NCBI GenBank assembly: GCA_002314935.1
Contig: DCHW01000024.1
Location: 1 to 42,861 of the forward strand
DNA: 42,861 nucleotides
Reading direction: 5' to 3'
Source of the DNA: Clostridiales bacterium UBA1742
Lineage (GTDB): Bacteria; Bacillota; Clostridia; TANB77; CAG-508
In this document: in pieces, positions 25,798 to 33,740 of the stretch
Numbering within the stretch: the stretch's first letter is position 1
Layout: each line of letters starts with the position of its first letter
Notes under the pieces: generated by a model
Seen by the model: only the letters and a program-made list of their open reading frames with translations
What the model was told of the DNA's origin: nothing
Database searches by the model: none
Position numbers and translations under genes: made by a program

Positions 25798-27327
25798 ATG
25801 GCAATAGAAACAGCCAAAAACAAAATATGTATGCATCAAATAGTTGAAAAAATGCAAGATGAAATTTTTGCTGAGGGGGATGTAATTGTTAATGATATAA
25901 AACCAGACATATTAAATATAATAAGTACAAATGGTACAGTATGTGTATATAAAAAAGAAGTGACAGATGGAAAAATAAGAATAGATGGAAGAATAAATAC
26001 CTATATTATATATTTAGCAAATGATGAAAATGGAAGCACAAGAACTTTAAATACAAGCTTAGATTTTACATATGTAACTGAGATAAGCACCTGTAAAGCA
26101 GGGATGATATTTGATGAAAATATAAATTTAAAAAAAATAGAATGTAAGGTTCTTAACGAAAGAAAAATAAATGTAAAAGCATTTTTAAACATACAAGGAA
26201 TTTTGTATTCTGATGAGAATATTGAGATTATAAGTAAAATAGAAGGCGAAGATGATATTCAGGTATTAAATACAAATAAAAAAATAAATTCATTAATTGG
26301 GAATGGTACAACCAAAGTATTTGCTAAAGATACTTTAAGAGTAGAGGATAATATTGCAGAAATAATGAAAGTTAATACTAAAATATTAAATAAAAGTATG
26401 AAAATTAGTTATAATAAAGTACTTGCAAAATCTGAATTAAATGTATCAATAGTGTATTTAACAGAGGATAATAGAATTTGCAATGGAAATATTGTAATTC
26501 CTGTTATGGGATTTATTGATATAGAAAATATAAGTGATGACAATAAGTGTGATATTGAGTATAGAATGAAAAATATAATTATAAAACCAGATTCTAATAC
26601 TGAAAATTCAATTTATATTGAAGCTGAAATAGAAATTTCGTGCTTGGTGTATGAAGAAAAAGAAATTACTTTAATTGAAGATATGTATAGTATATATTCT
26701 AATTTAAAATTTGATCAGAGGGAAATAAAAAGCATAGTAGAAAAGGGATTTTTAACAGATATATATAATGTTAATAAACAAATTTCTATACCAGAAATAG
26801 AAAATGATAAAGTATATAACATAGAAATAATTCCTGAAATTAATAGCTATACAATAAAAGAAAATAGAATTTTATATGAAGCTAATTTAAAAATAGAAAT
26901 ATTATTTAATTCAAATAATTCTGTTGAAACCAAAACAATAGAAATTCCTTTCAATTTTGAGATAAATTCTGATAGTATAAGTGAAAATGATAATATAAAA
27001 ACTATGATTAACATAGTTAAAGAAGAAATAAATACCTCATTAGAAAATATAGATATAAATATTTCTGTTGAATTTAATACAACATTATTCAATAATGAAT
27101 TTTTGAACTTAATTGAAAATATATCAATAGAAGAAAGCAGAACAAGTGATATATACAGTATGGTAATTTATTTTGTAAAAAAAGGTGACACCTTATGGAA
27201 AATTGCAAAAAAATTTAGAAGTACTATAGAGGCTATAGCTAATGCGAATGGAATAGACGATATAAATAAAATTTATCCAGGAGAGCAATTGTATATTCCT
27301 AAATATGTGAAGAAGCATATAGCATAA
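25798..27327 (+). CDS. sipL: SipL-like spore envelope protein (DUF3794 domains plus LysM)
   Basis: A 509-residue protein with repeated DUF3794 (SPOCS-type) beta-rich domains filling about residues 30-440 and a C-terminal LysM domain (KKGDTLWKIAKKF to PGEQLYIPKY, about 456-503). This architecture and size match Clostridioides difficile SipL, the SpoIVA-interacting protein that links coat assembly to the forespore membrane and replaces SpoVID. No signal peptide is seen, consistent with action in the mother-cell cytoplasm. Ribosome site GAGGAGGG. yunB starts 1 nt after the stop codon, so both are sporulation genes in one operon. Other DUF3794-LysM proteins exist, hence some uncertainty in the name. 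Confidence 0.78.
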   Translation: MAIETAKNKICMHQIVEKMQDEIFAEGDVIVNDIKPDILNIISTNGTVCVYKKEVTDGKIRIDGRINTYIIYLANDENGSTRTLNTSLDFTYVTEISTCKAGMIFDENINLKKIECKVLNERKINVKAFLNIQGILYSDENIEIISKIEGEDDIQVLNTNKKINSLIGNGTTKVFAKDTLRVEDNIAEIMKVNTKILNKSMKISYNKVLAKSELNVSIVYLTEDNRICNGNIVIPVMGFIDIENISDDNKCDIEYRMKNIIIKPDSNTENSIYIEAEIEISCLVYEEKEITLIEDMYSIYSNLKFDQREIKSIVEKGFLTDIYNVNKQISIPEIENDKVYNIEIIPEINSYTIKENRILYEANLKIEILFNSNNSVETKTIEIPFNFEINSDSISENDNIKTMINIVKEEINTSLENIDINISVEFNTTLFNNEFLNLIENISIEESRTSDIYSMVIYFVKKGDTLWKIAKKFRSTIEAIANANGIDDINKIYPGEQLYIPKYVKKHIA

Positions 27328-27328
27328 G

Positions 27329-28027
27329 ATGGATGTTATTTATTCAAGACACAGGCTAAGAAAACAAAGAAAAAGATTTAATAATCCTAAAATAAAAAAA
27401 ATTAATAAATTTTTAATTATTATATTTATAGCAATTTTAACAATGAGTATAATGATTAAATCAATAAATCCAATATTTGAAGAGTTATGTATAGAAAGAG
27501 TAATTAATATTGCAACAACAATAATTAATGAAGAAAGTAATTCAGTATTAAAAAATAATGATTATAGTCAAATAGTTGAAATACTAAAGAATGAAGAAAA
27601 TATCACAAATATAGTAAAAACAAATGTAGTGTTAATTAATGAGATAGCTTCAGATATTACGTTACGAATAGAAAATCGTTTTAAAAATTTAGAAAATGAA
27701 AAAATTAAAATTCCAATAGGTGCTTTAACAGGAAGTAAATTTTTTGCTGGAAGTGGACCAGGTATTGGAATAAAAATAATACAAACACAAAGTATTAAAT
27801 CTGAATTAAAAACAGAATTTGAAACTCAAGGAATAAACCAAACTGTATATAGAATTTTTTTAGAATTAAAGGCATCTGTAAATATTATTACACCATATAA
27901 AACAATTAATAAAGAAATTACAAACCAAATATTGTTAGTAGAAACTGTTATATTAGGTAACGTTCCGGAAACATATTATAATTTAGAAGGAATAGATAGC
28001 GATGGTTCCATGAATTTAATTAATTAA
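27329..28027 (+). CDS. yunB: Sporulation protein YunB
   Basis: YunB is a sigma-E-controlled sporulation protein of unknown mechanism. The basic N-terminus is followed by one membrane segment (about 26-46), and most of the 232-residue chain lies outside. Conserved pieces are RVINIATTIINEES near the segment, KIPIGALTGSKFFAGSGPGI in the middle and the C-terminal LLVETVILGNVPETYYNL. It begins 1 nt after the sipL-like gene and is probably translationally coupled to it. Confidence 0.9.
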   Translation: MDVIYSRHRLRKQRKRFNNPKIKKINKFLIIIFIAILTMSIMIKSINPIFEELCIERVINIATTIINEESNSVLKNNDYSQIVEILKNEENITNIVKTNVVLINEIASDITLRIENRFKNLENEKIKIPIGALTGSKFFAGSGPGIGIKIIQTQSIKSELKTEFETQGINQTVYRIFLELKASVNIITPYKTINKEITNQILLVETVILGNVPETYYNLEGIDSDGSMNLIN

Positions 28028-28032
28028 TATAA

Positions 28033-28063
28033 TAAAAGAAAAGGTTTTACCTTTTCTTTTATC
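28033..28063. terminator. Bidirectional terminator between yunB and the acyl-CoA synthetase gene
   Basis: A 14-bp perfect stem (ATAAAAGAAAAGGT, 3-nt loop, ACCTTTTCTTTTAT) with A-rich and T-rich flanks lies between convergent genes and overlaps the last codons of the minus-strand gene. Confidence 0.85.
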
Positions 28064-29735
28064 TTTTTATTTTATTGGTTGTAGTTTTATCAAATTCTTT
28101 ATCTCTTATTTTGACTTTACTTATTTTTTTATAAATTGGTAAATCTGTACAAACTGATAAAATATCTTTTTTTATTGATTCTTGAGTAGGTGTATTTTCT
28201 AATTTTTGAACTTTATCCTTATTCAAAAATACTTCTGCAAGTAAACCTATTTCTAAACCATCTTTATCTTTAATTCCTCTAACAATAACTTCTTGTATAT
28301 ATGGAATTGATAAAATATAATTTTCAATTTCTTCTGGAAATACATTTTTACCATTGTTTAGAACTATTAAATTTTTCTTTCTACCTGTAATTAATAATTG
28401 ACCTTTATCATTAATTTTTCCATAATCTCCTGTATTAAACCAACCATCTTGTAATACTTCATTTGTAAGTTTTTCATTTTTATAATATCCAAGCATTACA
28501 GTGTCACCTTTAACACAAATTTCTCCATCACCTTCAGAAGTTACATTTACAAGTTTTATATCTACACATGGTAAAGGAATTCCAACAGTAGTACAGTCGT
28601 TAAAATTATCCATATTTGCTGCGACCAAAGGAGAACATTCTGTTATACCATAACCATTAATTAAATTTATACCAATACTATCAAAAAAATCACCAAGTTC
28701 TGCTCGCAAAGGAGAACCACCAACAACAATTTTTTTAAGATTTCCACCAAATGCTTTGTGAATTGATTTAAATAATTGTTTTCTTAAATCAATTTTTGCT
28801 TTTCTTAAAATGTTGCTAGTTTTAATTAAAAACTTTAAAGCAGATTCTTTGTTGTTTTCTTTGGCGTTTGACCATATTTTTTTATAAAATAGTTCTGCAA
28901 AAGCAGGAACTAAATAAATATAATCTGGTTTATATAATTGTAAGTTTTTAAGAACCGATTTTAAATTGTCGTTTATACAAATTGTTGAGTGATGATGAAG
29001 TGCAACTAAAATTCCAGCTATAGCTTCATATGTATGATGATATGGAAGAACAGATAAACAACAATCATATACAGTAGAAACTTGTAAACCGTAATAAATA
29101 ATACTTACAAGATTGTGTTCAGATAACATAACTCCTTTTGCCATACCAGTTGTACCTGAAGTATAAACTAACATTTTAAGTACATTTGAATCACTTTTTA
29201 ATGATAAATAATCGGTATTACCATTTTCAAAAAATATTTTTCCAGTATTAATAAATTTATTATAACTTAATACTTTATCAGATTCTTCTTCTTGATCAAA
29301 TCCAATAAAATATTTAATTTGTGGAATTTTTTCTTTAAATTCTTCTATAAATTTAGTATATTTTTTACTATAAAATAATACGTTACTATCACTATTTATA
29401 AGTAAACTTATAATATCTTCTTTTGGAAGTTCTTTATCTATGGGGATAAAAACACCATTACTTTTTAAAACTGTTAAATAAACAGTTAGCCATTTATAAC
29501 TATTTTCACCAATAACTGCAATATGATTACTTTGCATTCCAATATTACAAAGAGCAGTGCCAAGATTTATTGTATCTTGATTAAATTCTTTGTATGTAAC
29601 ATCTATTATTTTTCCGTTTTGTTTATATTTAAATGCTAGTTTGTCACCAGCTTCGGATTCAGCTAAATCTAACATTTCTTTAATTGAGTTGATTTTTTTT
29701 ACATTATAATAAGTTAAATTTTCTAGTTTTCCCAT
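28059..29735 (-). CDS. AMP-dependent long-chain acyl-CoA synthetase-like protein
   Basis: An ANL-superfamily adenylate-forming ligase, most like long-chain fatty acid--CoA ligases, which activate an acyl group with ATP and load it on CoA. The P-loop-like VYTSGTTGMAKGVM, the NGYGITECSPLV motif, NTGDYGKINDKGQLLITGR and the C-terminal catalytic lysine region (DKTTTNKIKR) are present. The ATG at 29733-29735 has AGGAGG 8 nt upstream, giving 558 residues; an in-frame extension to 29756 has no site. Isolated between terminators, so its substrate and pathway are not indicated by context. Confidence 0.88.
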   Translation of the reverse strand: MGKLENLTYYNVKKINSIKEMLDLAESEAGDKLAFKYKQNGKIIDVTYKEFNQDTINLGTALCNIGMQSNHIAVIGENSYKWLTVYLTVLKSNGVFIPIDKELPKEDIISLLINSDSNVLFYSKKYTKFIEEFKEKIPQIKYFIGFDQEEESDKVLSYNKFINTGKIFFENGNTDYLSLKSDSNVLKMLVYTSGTTGMAKGVMLSEHNLVSIIYYGLQVSTVYDCCLSVLPYHHTYEAIAGILVALHHHSTICINDNLKSVLKNLQLYKPDYIYLVPAFAELFYKKIWSNAKENNKESALKFLIKTSNILRKAKIDLRKQLFKSIHKAFGGNLKKIVVGGSPLRAELGDFFDSIGINLINGYGITECSPLVAANMDNFNDCTTVGIPLPCVDIKLVNVTSEGDGEICVKGDTVMLGYYKNEKLTNEVLQDGWFNTGDYGKINDKGQLLITGRKKNLIVLNNGKNVFPEEIENYILSIPYIQEVIVRGIKDKDGLEIGLLAEVFLNKDKVQKLENTPTQESIKKDILSVCTDLPIYKKISKVKIRDKEFDKTTTNKIKR

Positions 29736-29794
29736 AAATTTTACCTCCTGAAGCACAAAAACTAAATAATCTAGTTTTCAAAACTAATTATATA

Positions 29795-29803
29795 TGATAT
29801 AAT
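29795..29803 (+). promoter_or_regulatory. Extended -10 promoter of the DUF1836 gene
   Basis: TGATATAAT about 78 nt upstream of the start codon; the -35 is poor. Confidence 0.5.
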
Positions 29804-29880
29804 ATATAAAGTCAATTAAAAACAAACATTTTACAAAGAAATATAATTATGGTAATATAAAAAAACAAGGAGGATTTTTA

Positions 29881-30387
29881 ATGAATATTGAAGATAAAGA
29901 TTTAATAAATTATCATTGCCCAAGATGGAATGAACTTCCTGAAATTGAATTATATGTTGATCAGGTAGTTTCAATAATTCAAAAGAATTTGGCTGTTTTT
30001 TCAAAGGATAAAGAAACTCCAGTTATTACATCTAGTATGATAAATAATTATGTTAAAAATAATATTCTAGAAGCTCCAGAAAAGAAAAAATATAAAAGAG
30101 AGCATTTAGCAAAATTATTTGTAATATGTATTTGTAAGAAATTAATGAGTATATCTGAAATTGGGGAATCAATAAAAATAATGCAAAAAATATATTCTGT
30201 TGAAGATGGGTATAATATTTTTTGCGAAGAATTAGAAAAAGCAATAAAAAGAACTTTTGAGTTTAAGGAAAAAAATAATGACAATAACGAAGAAGATAGC
30301 AGAGAATTAACAACATTAAAAGCTATAACAGCTGCTTTTTCAGATGCTGTTTTAGTAGATAAATTAATTGCAATGAGAAATAAGTAA
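29881..30387 (+). CDS. DUF1836 protein (MerR-like HTH)
   Basis: A 168-residue protein of the DUF1836 family common in Firmicutes, with no established function. It opens with the family pattern CPRWNELPEIELYVDQVV, followed by an HTH-like stretch (SSMINNYVKNNIL then YKREHLAKLFVICICKKL) and a helical tail, so DNA binding is plausible. Ribosome site AAGGAGG. It stands alone, divergent from the acyl-CoA synthetase gene. Confidence 0.82.
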   Translation: MNIEDKDLINYHCPRWNELPEIELYVDQVVSIIQKNLAVFSKDKETPVITSSMINNYVKNNILEAPEKKKYKREHLAKLFVICICKKLMSISEIGESIKIMQKIYSVEDGYNIFCEELEKAIKRTFEFKEKNNDNNEEDSRELTTLKAITAAFSDAVLVDKLIAMRNK

Positions 30388-30404
30388 ATTTTTGTATTTT
30401 TATG

Positions 30405-30432
30405 TTGAAAAAAATTTTCCATCATATATAAT
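30405..30432 (+). promoter_or_regulatory. Sigma-A promoter of the AIM24 gene
   Basis: TTGAAA (30405-30410), a 16-nt spacer, then TATAAT (30427-30432). Confidence 0.7.
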
Positions 30433-30468
30433 ATAAAATATACAATAAATATATGGGGGAAAATAATA

Positions 30469-31329
30469 ATGGGAATTAAAAATTTAACAAATGAAGGAAG
30501 AATTATTACAAAAAAATTGGGATGTTTTAATGTTATGGAGTATGTAAAAGATTTATCTGTTAGTCCATATAATGCAACATCTCAATATTTTATGTCTAAA
30601 ATGGGAGTAAGAAGACGTCAATTACTTTGTAGAATCGAAGATTCTTCAATAACAATGCAAGCAGGTGCTTTACAATGGATGTCAGGAAATATTCAAGTAA
30701 AAACAGATGTTAAAGGAGTTGGAGATTTTATAGGAAAAACTTTTAAAGGAGCTGTTACAAAAGAATCTGCAATAAAACCTGTTTATACTGGTTCTGGAAT
30801 AATAGCATTAGAGCCTACATATAAATATTTAATTTTATGTGATGTTGGTTCATGGGGAACTTCTGGAGTTACAATAGAAGATGGAATGTATTTAGCATCA
30901 GATTCTAATGTAGAAATAGGTATATCAAGAAGAAAAAATGTATCTTCTGCATTATTAGGAAAAGAAGGATTGTTTAATGTAAACTTAAAGGGAAATGGAA
31001 TTGCAGCTTTAGAAAGCAATGTTCCAGAAGAAGAATTAATTGAAGTTGAATTAAATAATGGTGAATTAAAAATAGATGGTAAACAAGCTGTATGTTGGTC
31101 AACATCACTTGATTTTACGGTAGAAAGAACAACAAAAACATTAATAGGATCAGCAGCATCAGGAGAAGGATTATTAAATGTATATAGAGGAACAGGAAAA
31201 ATATTAATGAGCCCTGTTGCTCCAACTGATTCTTTATTCTCTGCAACAAATACTGTAGGAGCAAAAGCTGCAGACCCTACAAGCAATGCTTTAGGTGGTT
31301 TTGTTGGAGGACTACTAGGAATTAACTAA
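30469..31329 (+). CDS. AIM24 family protein
   Basis: A 286-residue member of the AIM24/TIGR00266-like family, glycine-rich beta-structured proteins of unknown bacterial function (named after a yeast mitochondrial protein). Visible features are the MQAGALQWMSGNIQVKTD segment, the repeated L-x-G-x-G patterns (VNLKGNGIAAL, LNVYRGTGKILMSP) and the DGMYLASDSNVEIG segment. No signal peptide; a glycine-rich hydrophobic tail (ALGGFVGGLLGIN) ends the protein. Ribosome site GGGGGA; own promoter and terminator. Confidence 0.85.
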   Translation: MGIKNLTNEGRIITKKLGCFNVMEYVKDLSVSPYNATSQYFMSKMGVRRRQLLCRIEDSSITMQAGALQWMSGNIQVKTDVKGVGDFIGKTFKGAVTKESAIKPVYTGSGIIALEPTYKYLILCDVGSWGTSGVTIEDGMYLASDSNVEIGISRRKNVSSALLGKEGLFNVNLKGNGIAALESNVPEEELIEVELNNGELKIDGKQAVCWSTSLDFTVERTTKTLIGSAASGEGLLNVYRGTGKILMSPVAPTDSLFSATNTVGAKAADPTSNALGGFVGGLLGIN

Positions 31330-31377
31330 AAAGCTTTATAGTTAAAAACAAGTTTTTTTATAAATAAAAAATAAAAC

Positions 31378-31409
31378 AAAAACTCGGAAATATGCTTCCG
31401 AGTTTTTTG
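31378..31409. terminator. Bidirectional terminator between the AIM24 gene and rpsI
   Basis: AACTCGGAA, a 6-nt loop, TTCCGAGTT, then a T-run; A-rich on the other side, so it can also end the rplM-rpsI transcript. Confidence 0.88.
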
Positions 31410-31421
31410 TAATATAAAATT

Positions 31422-31829
31422 TTATCTTTTTGAAAATTGAGGTGCTTTTCTTGCTTTTTTAAGTCCGTATTTTTTACGTTCTTTCATTCTTGCATCTCTT
31501 GTTAAGAAACCTGCAGATTTTAATGCTGGTCTATATTCGTTATTTGCTTCTAATAAAGCTCTTGCAATACCGTGTCTTACAGCACCTGCTTGACCGCTAA
31601 TTCCACCACCAGTTACTTTAGCTGATACATCATATTTATCTAATGTATTTGTTGTAACTAAAGGTTGTTTTACTATAACTTTTAATGTTTCTACTCCAAA
31701 ATATTCATCTAAAGGTTTACCATTAACAGTAATATTTCCATTTCCGTTTGTTAATCTTACTCTAGAAATTGAACTTTTTCTTCTACCTGTTCCACAGAAT
31801 GCTATTTTATCTGATTTTTTTGCTGACAT
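31422..31829 (-). CDS. rpsI: 30S ribosomal protein S9
   Basis: S9 sits in the 30S head and reaches the P-site tRNA with its C-terminal tail. The sequence has FCGTGRRKSSISRVRL at the start, GGGISGQAGAVRHGIARAL in the middle and the basic tail KKARKAPQFSKR. 135 residues, normal. It is second in the conserved rplM-rpsI operon, 1 nt after rplM. Confidence 0.98.
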   Translation of the reverse strand: MSAKKSDKIAFCGTGRRKSSISRVRLTNGNGNITVNGKPLDEYFGVETLKVIVKQPLVTTNTLDKYDVSAKVTGGGISGQAGAVRHGIARALLEANNEYRPALKSAGFLTRDARMKERKKYGLKKARKAPQFSKR

Positions 31830-31830
31830 A

Positions 31831-32268
31831 CTATTTTACCTCCCAAATTTCTGGTTTTTGTGCTTGGTTTTCATGTTCTGAACCAGCATAGATTCTTACT
31901 TTATTAATCATTTGTCTTCCTAATCTATTGTGTGGAAGCATACCTTTTATTGCAAGCATCATTGCTTTTTCTGGATTATTTTCAAGCATATCTTTAGCAA
32001 CAACTTCTTTCATGCCACCAATATATCCTGAATGATGTCTATAAATTTTTTGTTCTGATTTTCTTCCTGTTAAAATAACATTTTTTGTATTTAAAATAAT
32101 TACATGATCACCTGTATCTACGTTAGGTGTAAATGTAGGTTTGTGTTTACCTCTTAATAATTTTGCAGCTTCTGCAGCAACTCTACCTAATGGTTTGTTA
32201 CTTGCATCAATTATATACCATTTTCTTTCAATTTCGCCTTTTTTAGCTGAATAAGTAATATTGTTCAT
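31831..32268 (-). CDS. rplM: 50S ribosomal protein L13
   Basis: An early-assembly 50S protein. Typical segments are WYIIDASNKPLGRVAAEAAK, the GDHVIILN region and GMLPHNRLGRQMINKVRIY. 145 residues. The ATG has GGAGGA upstream. It is the first gene of the rplM-rpsI operon and has a promoter and hairpin leader just upstream. Confidence 0.98.
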   Translation of the reverse strand: MNNITYSAKKGEIERKWYIIDASNKPLGRVAAEAAKLLRGKHKPTFTPNVDTGDHVIILNTKNVILTGRKSEQKIYRHHSGYIGGMKEVVAKDMLENNPEKAMMLAIKGMLPHNRLGRQMINKVRIYAGSEHENQAQKPEIWEVK

Positions 32269-32315
32269 TGAAAATGTTCCTCCAATCTAATTTTTATTTT
32301 ATTTATAGTTTAACT

Positions 32316-32341
32316 TTTAAGCTACCGGGCAAGGGCTTAAA
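32316..32341 (-). promoter_or_regulatory. Leader hairpin of rplM (candidate L13 leader)
   Basis: On the minus strand, TTTAAGC and GCTTAAA flank a 12-nt GC-rich loop (CCTTGCCCGGTA). It lies in the rplM 5' leader, where Firmicutes carry an autoregulatory L13 leader RNA; identity not confirmed. Confidence 0.5.
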
Positions 32342-32369
32342 TATAATCTATAAAAATTCGTACTTATGT

Positions 32370-32398
32370 ATTTTAATATAAAATTATAAAAAAGTCAA
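32370..32398 (-). promoter_or_regulatory. Promoter of rplM-rpsI
   Basis: On the minus strand: TTGACT (32398-32393), a 17-nt spacer, TAAAAT (32375-32370). Confidence 0.75.
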
Positions 32399-32407
32399 CA
32401 AAAATGC

Positions 32408-32436
32408 TTGACTTTTTTAAAAAAATAGGCTATTAT
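32408..32436 (+). promoter_or_regulatory. Promoter of infC-rpmI-rplT
   Basis: TTGACT (32408-32413), a 17-nt spacer, TATTAT (32431-32436). It is divergent from the rplM promoter and gives a leader of about 135 nt. Confidence 0.75.
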
Positions 32437-32537
32437 TAGATAGTTAAAGAAGAAGATTCCACTTCTCACCTTATCTAATAATGGAAAAAGGTTAATATTA
32501 ATTACAATAAATAGTAATATAAATATTATGTGGAGTG

Positions 32538-32563
32538 CTTGTTCTTTGAGAACAAGTTTTTTT
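32538..32563 (+). terminator. Attenuator terminator in the infC leader
   Basis: CTTGTTCT, a 3-nt loop, AGAACAAG and a T-run (32557-32563) stand directly before the infC ribosome site. A premature terminator here fits the L20-controlled leader known for infC-rpmI-rplT operons in Bacillus. A further inverted repeat (GAAG/CTTC near 32451-32465) may belong to the regulatory fold. Confidence 0.75.
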
Positions 32564-32578
32564 ATGGAGGTGAGCTAT

Positions 32579-33091
32579 ATAAAGCAAGACCAATTGATTA
32601 ATGAACAAATAAGATTTAGAGAAGTTCAGGTAATTGATGACGAAGGAAATAAATTAGGAAAAATGTTGACATCTGAAGCTATTGATTTAGCAATGGATAA
32701 AAATTTAGATTTGGTTTTAGTTTCTTCAAATCCAGAAAATCCAGTTTGCAAAATGATGAATTATGGAAAGTATAAATTTGAGCAAGCTAAACGTGAAAAA
32801 GAATCTAAAAAGAAACAAAGAGTACTAGAATTAAAAGAATTAAGAGTTACCCCAAACATTGAAGAACATGATTTTAACTTTAAAGTTAAAAATGCACAAA
32901 AATTTTTAAATGATGGAAATAAAGTTAAAATTACAGTTAGATTTAGAGGAAGAGAACTTAATTATGTTAAATTAGGTGAAGAAGTATTAAACAATTTTAT
33001 AGAAGCATTATCAGAAACATCAACAGTTGAGAAAAAGCCTTTATTAGAAGGTAAAAATATGTTTATAATACTTGCACCAAATAATAAATAA
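32579..33091 (+). CDS. infC: Translation initiation factor IF-3, probable AUA start
   Basis: IF-3 binds the 30S subunit, prevents premature 50S joining and rejects non-canonical start codons. The sequence matches the family (INEQIRFREVQVIDDEGN, NPVCKMMNYGKYKFEQAKR, ELRVTPNIEEHDFNFK, VKITVRFRGRE). The ribosome site GGAGG (32566-32570) is 8 nt before ATA AAG CAA GAC, which aligns with the family N-terminus. The only canonical in-frame candidates nearby, ATG 32564 and GTG 32570, overlap the ribosome site. AUU, AUC or AUA starts are known for infC and permit autoregulation. About 170 residues from this start. First gene of infC-rpmI-rplT. Confidence 0.92.
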   Translation: MKQDQLINEQIRFREVQVIDDEGNKLGKMLTSEAIDLAMDKNLDLVLVSSNPENPVCKMMNYGKYKFEQAKREKESKKKQRVLELKELRVTPNIEEHDFNFKVKNAQKFLNDGNKVKITVRFRGRELNYVKLGEEVLNNFIEALSETSTVEKKPLLEGKNMFIILAPNNK

Positions 33092-33115
33092 CAAAAATTC
33101 AAGGAGGGAATAAGA

Positions 33116-33316
33116 ATGCCAAAATTAAAAACAAACAAAGCAGCATCAAAAAGATATGGATATACAGCAACAGGAAAAGTAAAAAGAACAAAATCAAACA
33201 GAAGACATTTATTAGCAAATAAAACAGCAAGACAAAGAAAATCTGGAAAAGTACAAGATGCTTATGCAGATAAAACTTGTGAAAAAGGAATTAAAAAATT
33301 ATTACCATATGGGTAG
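33116..33316 (+). CDS. rpmI: 50S ribosomal protein L35
   Basis: A 66-residue basic protein of the large subunit: MPKLKTNKAASKRYGYTATG at the N-terminus, then KRTKSNRRHLLANKTARQ. It is the second gene of the operon, with AAGGAGGG upstream of the ATG. Confidence 0.98.
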   Translation: MPKLKTNKAASKRYGYTATGKVKRTKSNRRHLLANKTARQRKSGKVQDAYADKTCEKGIKKLLPYG

Positions 33317-33331
33317 GAGGGAGAATAAAAA

Positions 33332-33682
33332 ATGGCAAGAGTAAAAACAGCTAGAATAACTAGAAAAAAACATAAAAAAGTATTAAAACAAGCAAAAGGA
33401 TATTTTGGAGCAAAAAGTTACAGATTTAGAAATGCAAATCAAGCAGTTTTAAAATCTTTATCTTATTCATATGTAGGAAGAAAAGATAAAAAAAGTAACT
33501 TTAGAAAATTATGGATCGCAAGAATAAATGCTGCAGCTAGACAAAATGGAACAACATACAGCAAATTAATTGCAGGATTAAAAAAGGCTAATGTTACAGT
33601 AAATAGAAAAATGTTAGCAGAACTTGCAGTAAATGATAGTAAAGCATTTGCAGAATTAGTAAACACAGCTAAAAATGCATAA
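33332..33682 (+). CDS. rplT: 50S ribosomal protein L20
   Basis: An early 23S rRNA-binding assembly protein that in Bacillus represses its own operon through the leader. Typical segments are KTARITRKKHKKVLKQAKGY, FRNANQAVLKSLSYSYVGRK and LWIARINAAARQNG. 116 residues; last gene of the operon, followed by a terminator. Confidence 0.98.
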   Translation: MARVKTARITRKKHKKVLKQAKGYFGAKSYRFRNANQAVLKSLSYSYVGRKDKKSNFRKLWIARINAAARQNGTTYSKLIAGLKKANVTVNRKMLAELAVNDSKAFAELVNTAKNA

Positions 33683-33701
33683 TTAAAGTAAATAAAACAA
33701 A

Positions 33702-33740
33702 AAAGAGAAGTACTTTAAAGATACTTCTCTTTTTTTTTCT
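33702..33740. terminator. Terminator between rplT and the P-type ATPase gene
   Basis: AAAGAGAAGTA and TACTTCTCTTT flank a 9-nt loop with a long T-run; it overlaps the 3' end of the convergent ATPase gene and can serve both. Confidence 0.88.
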
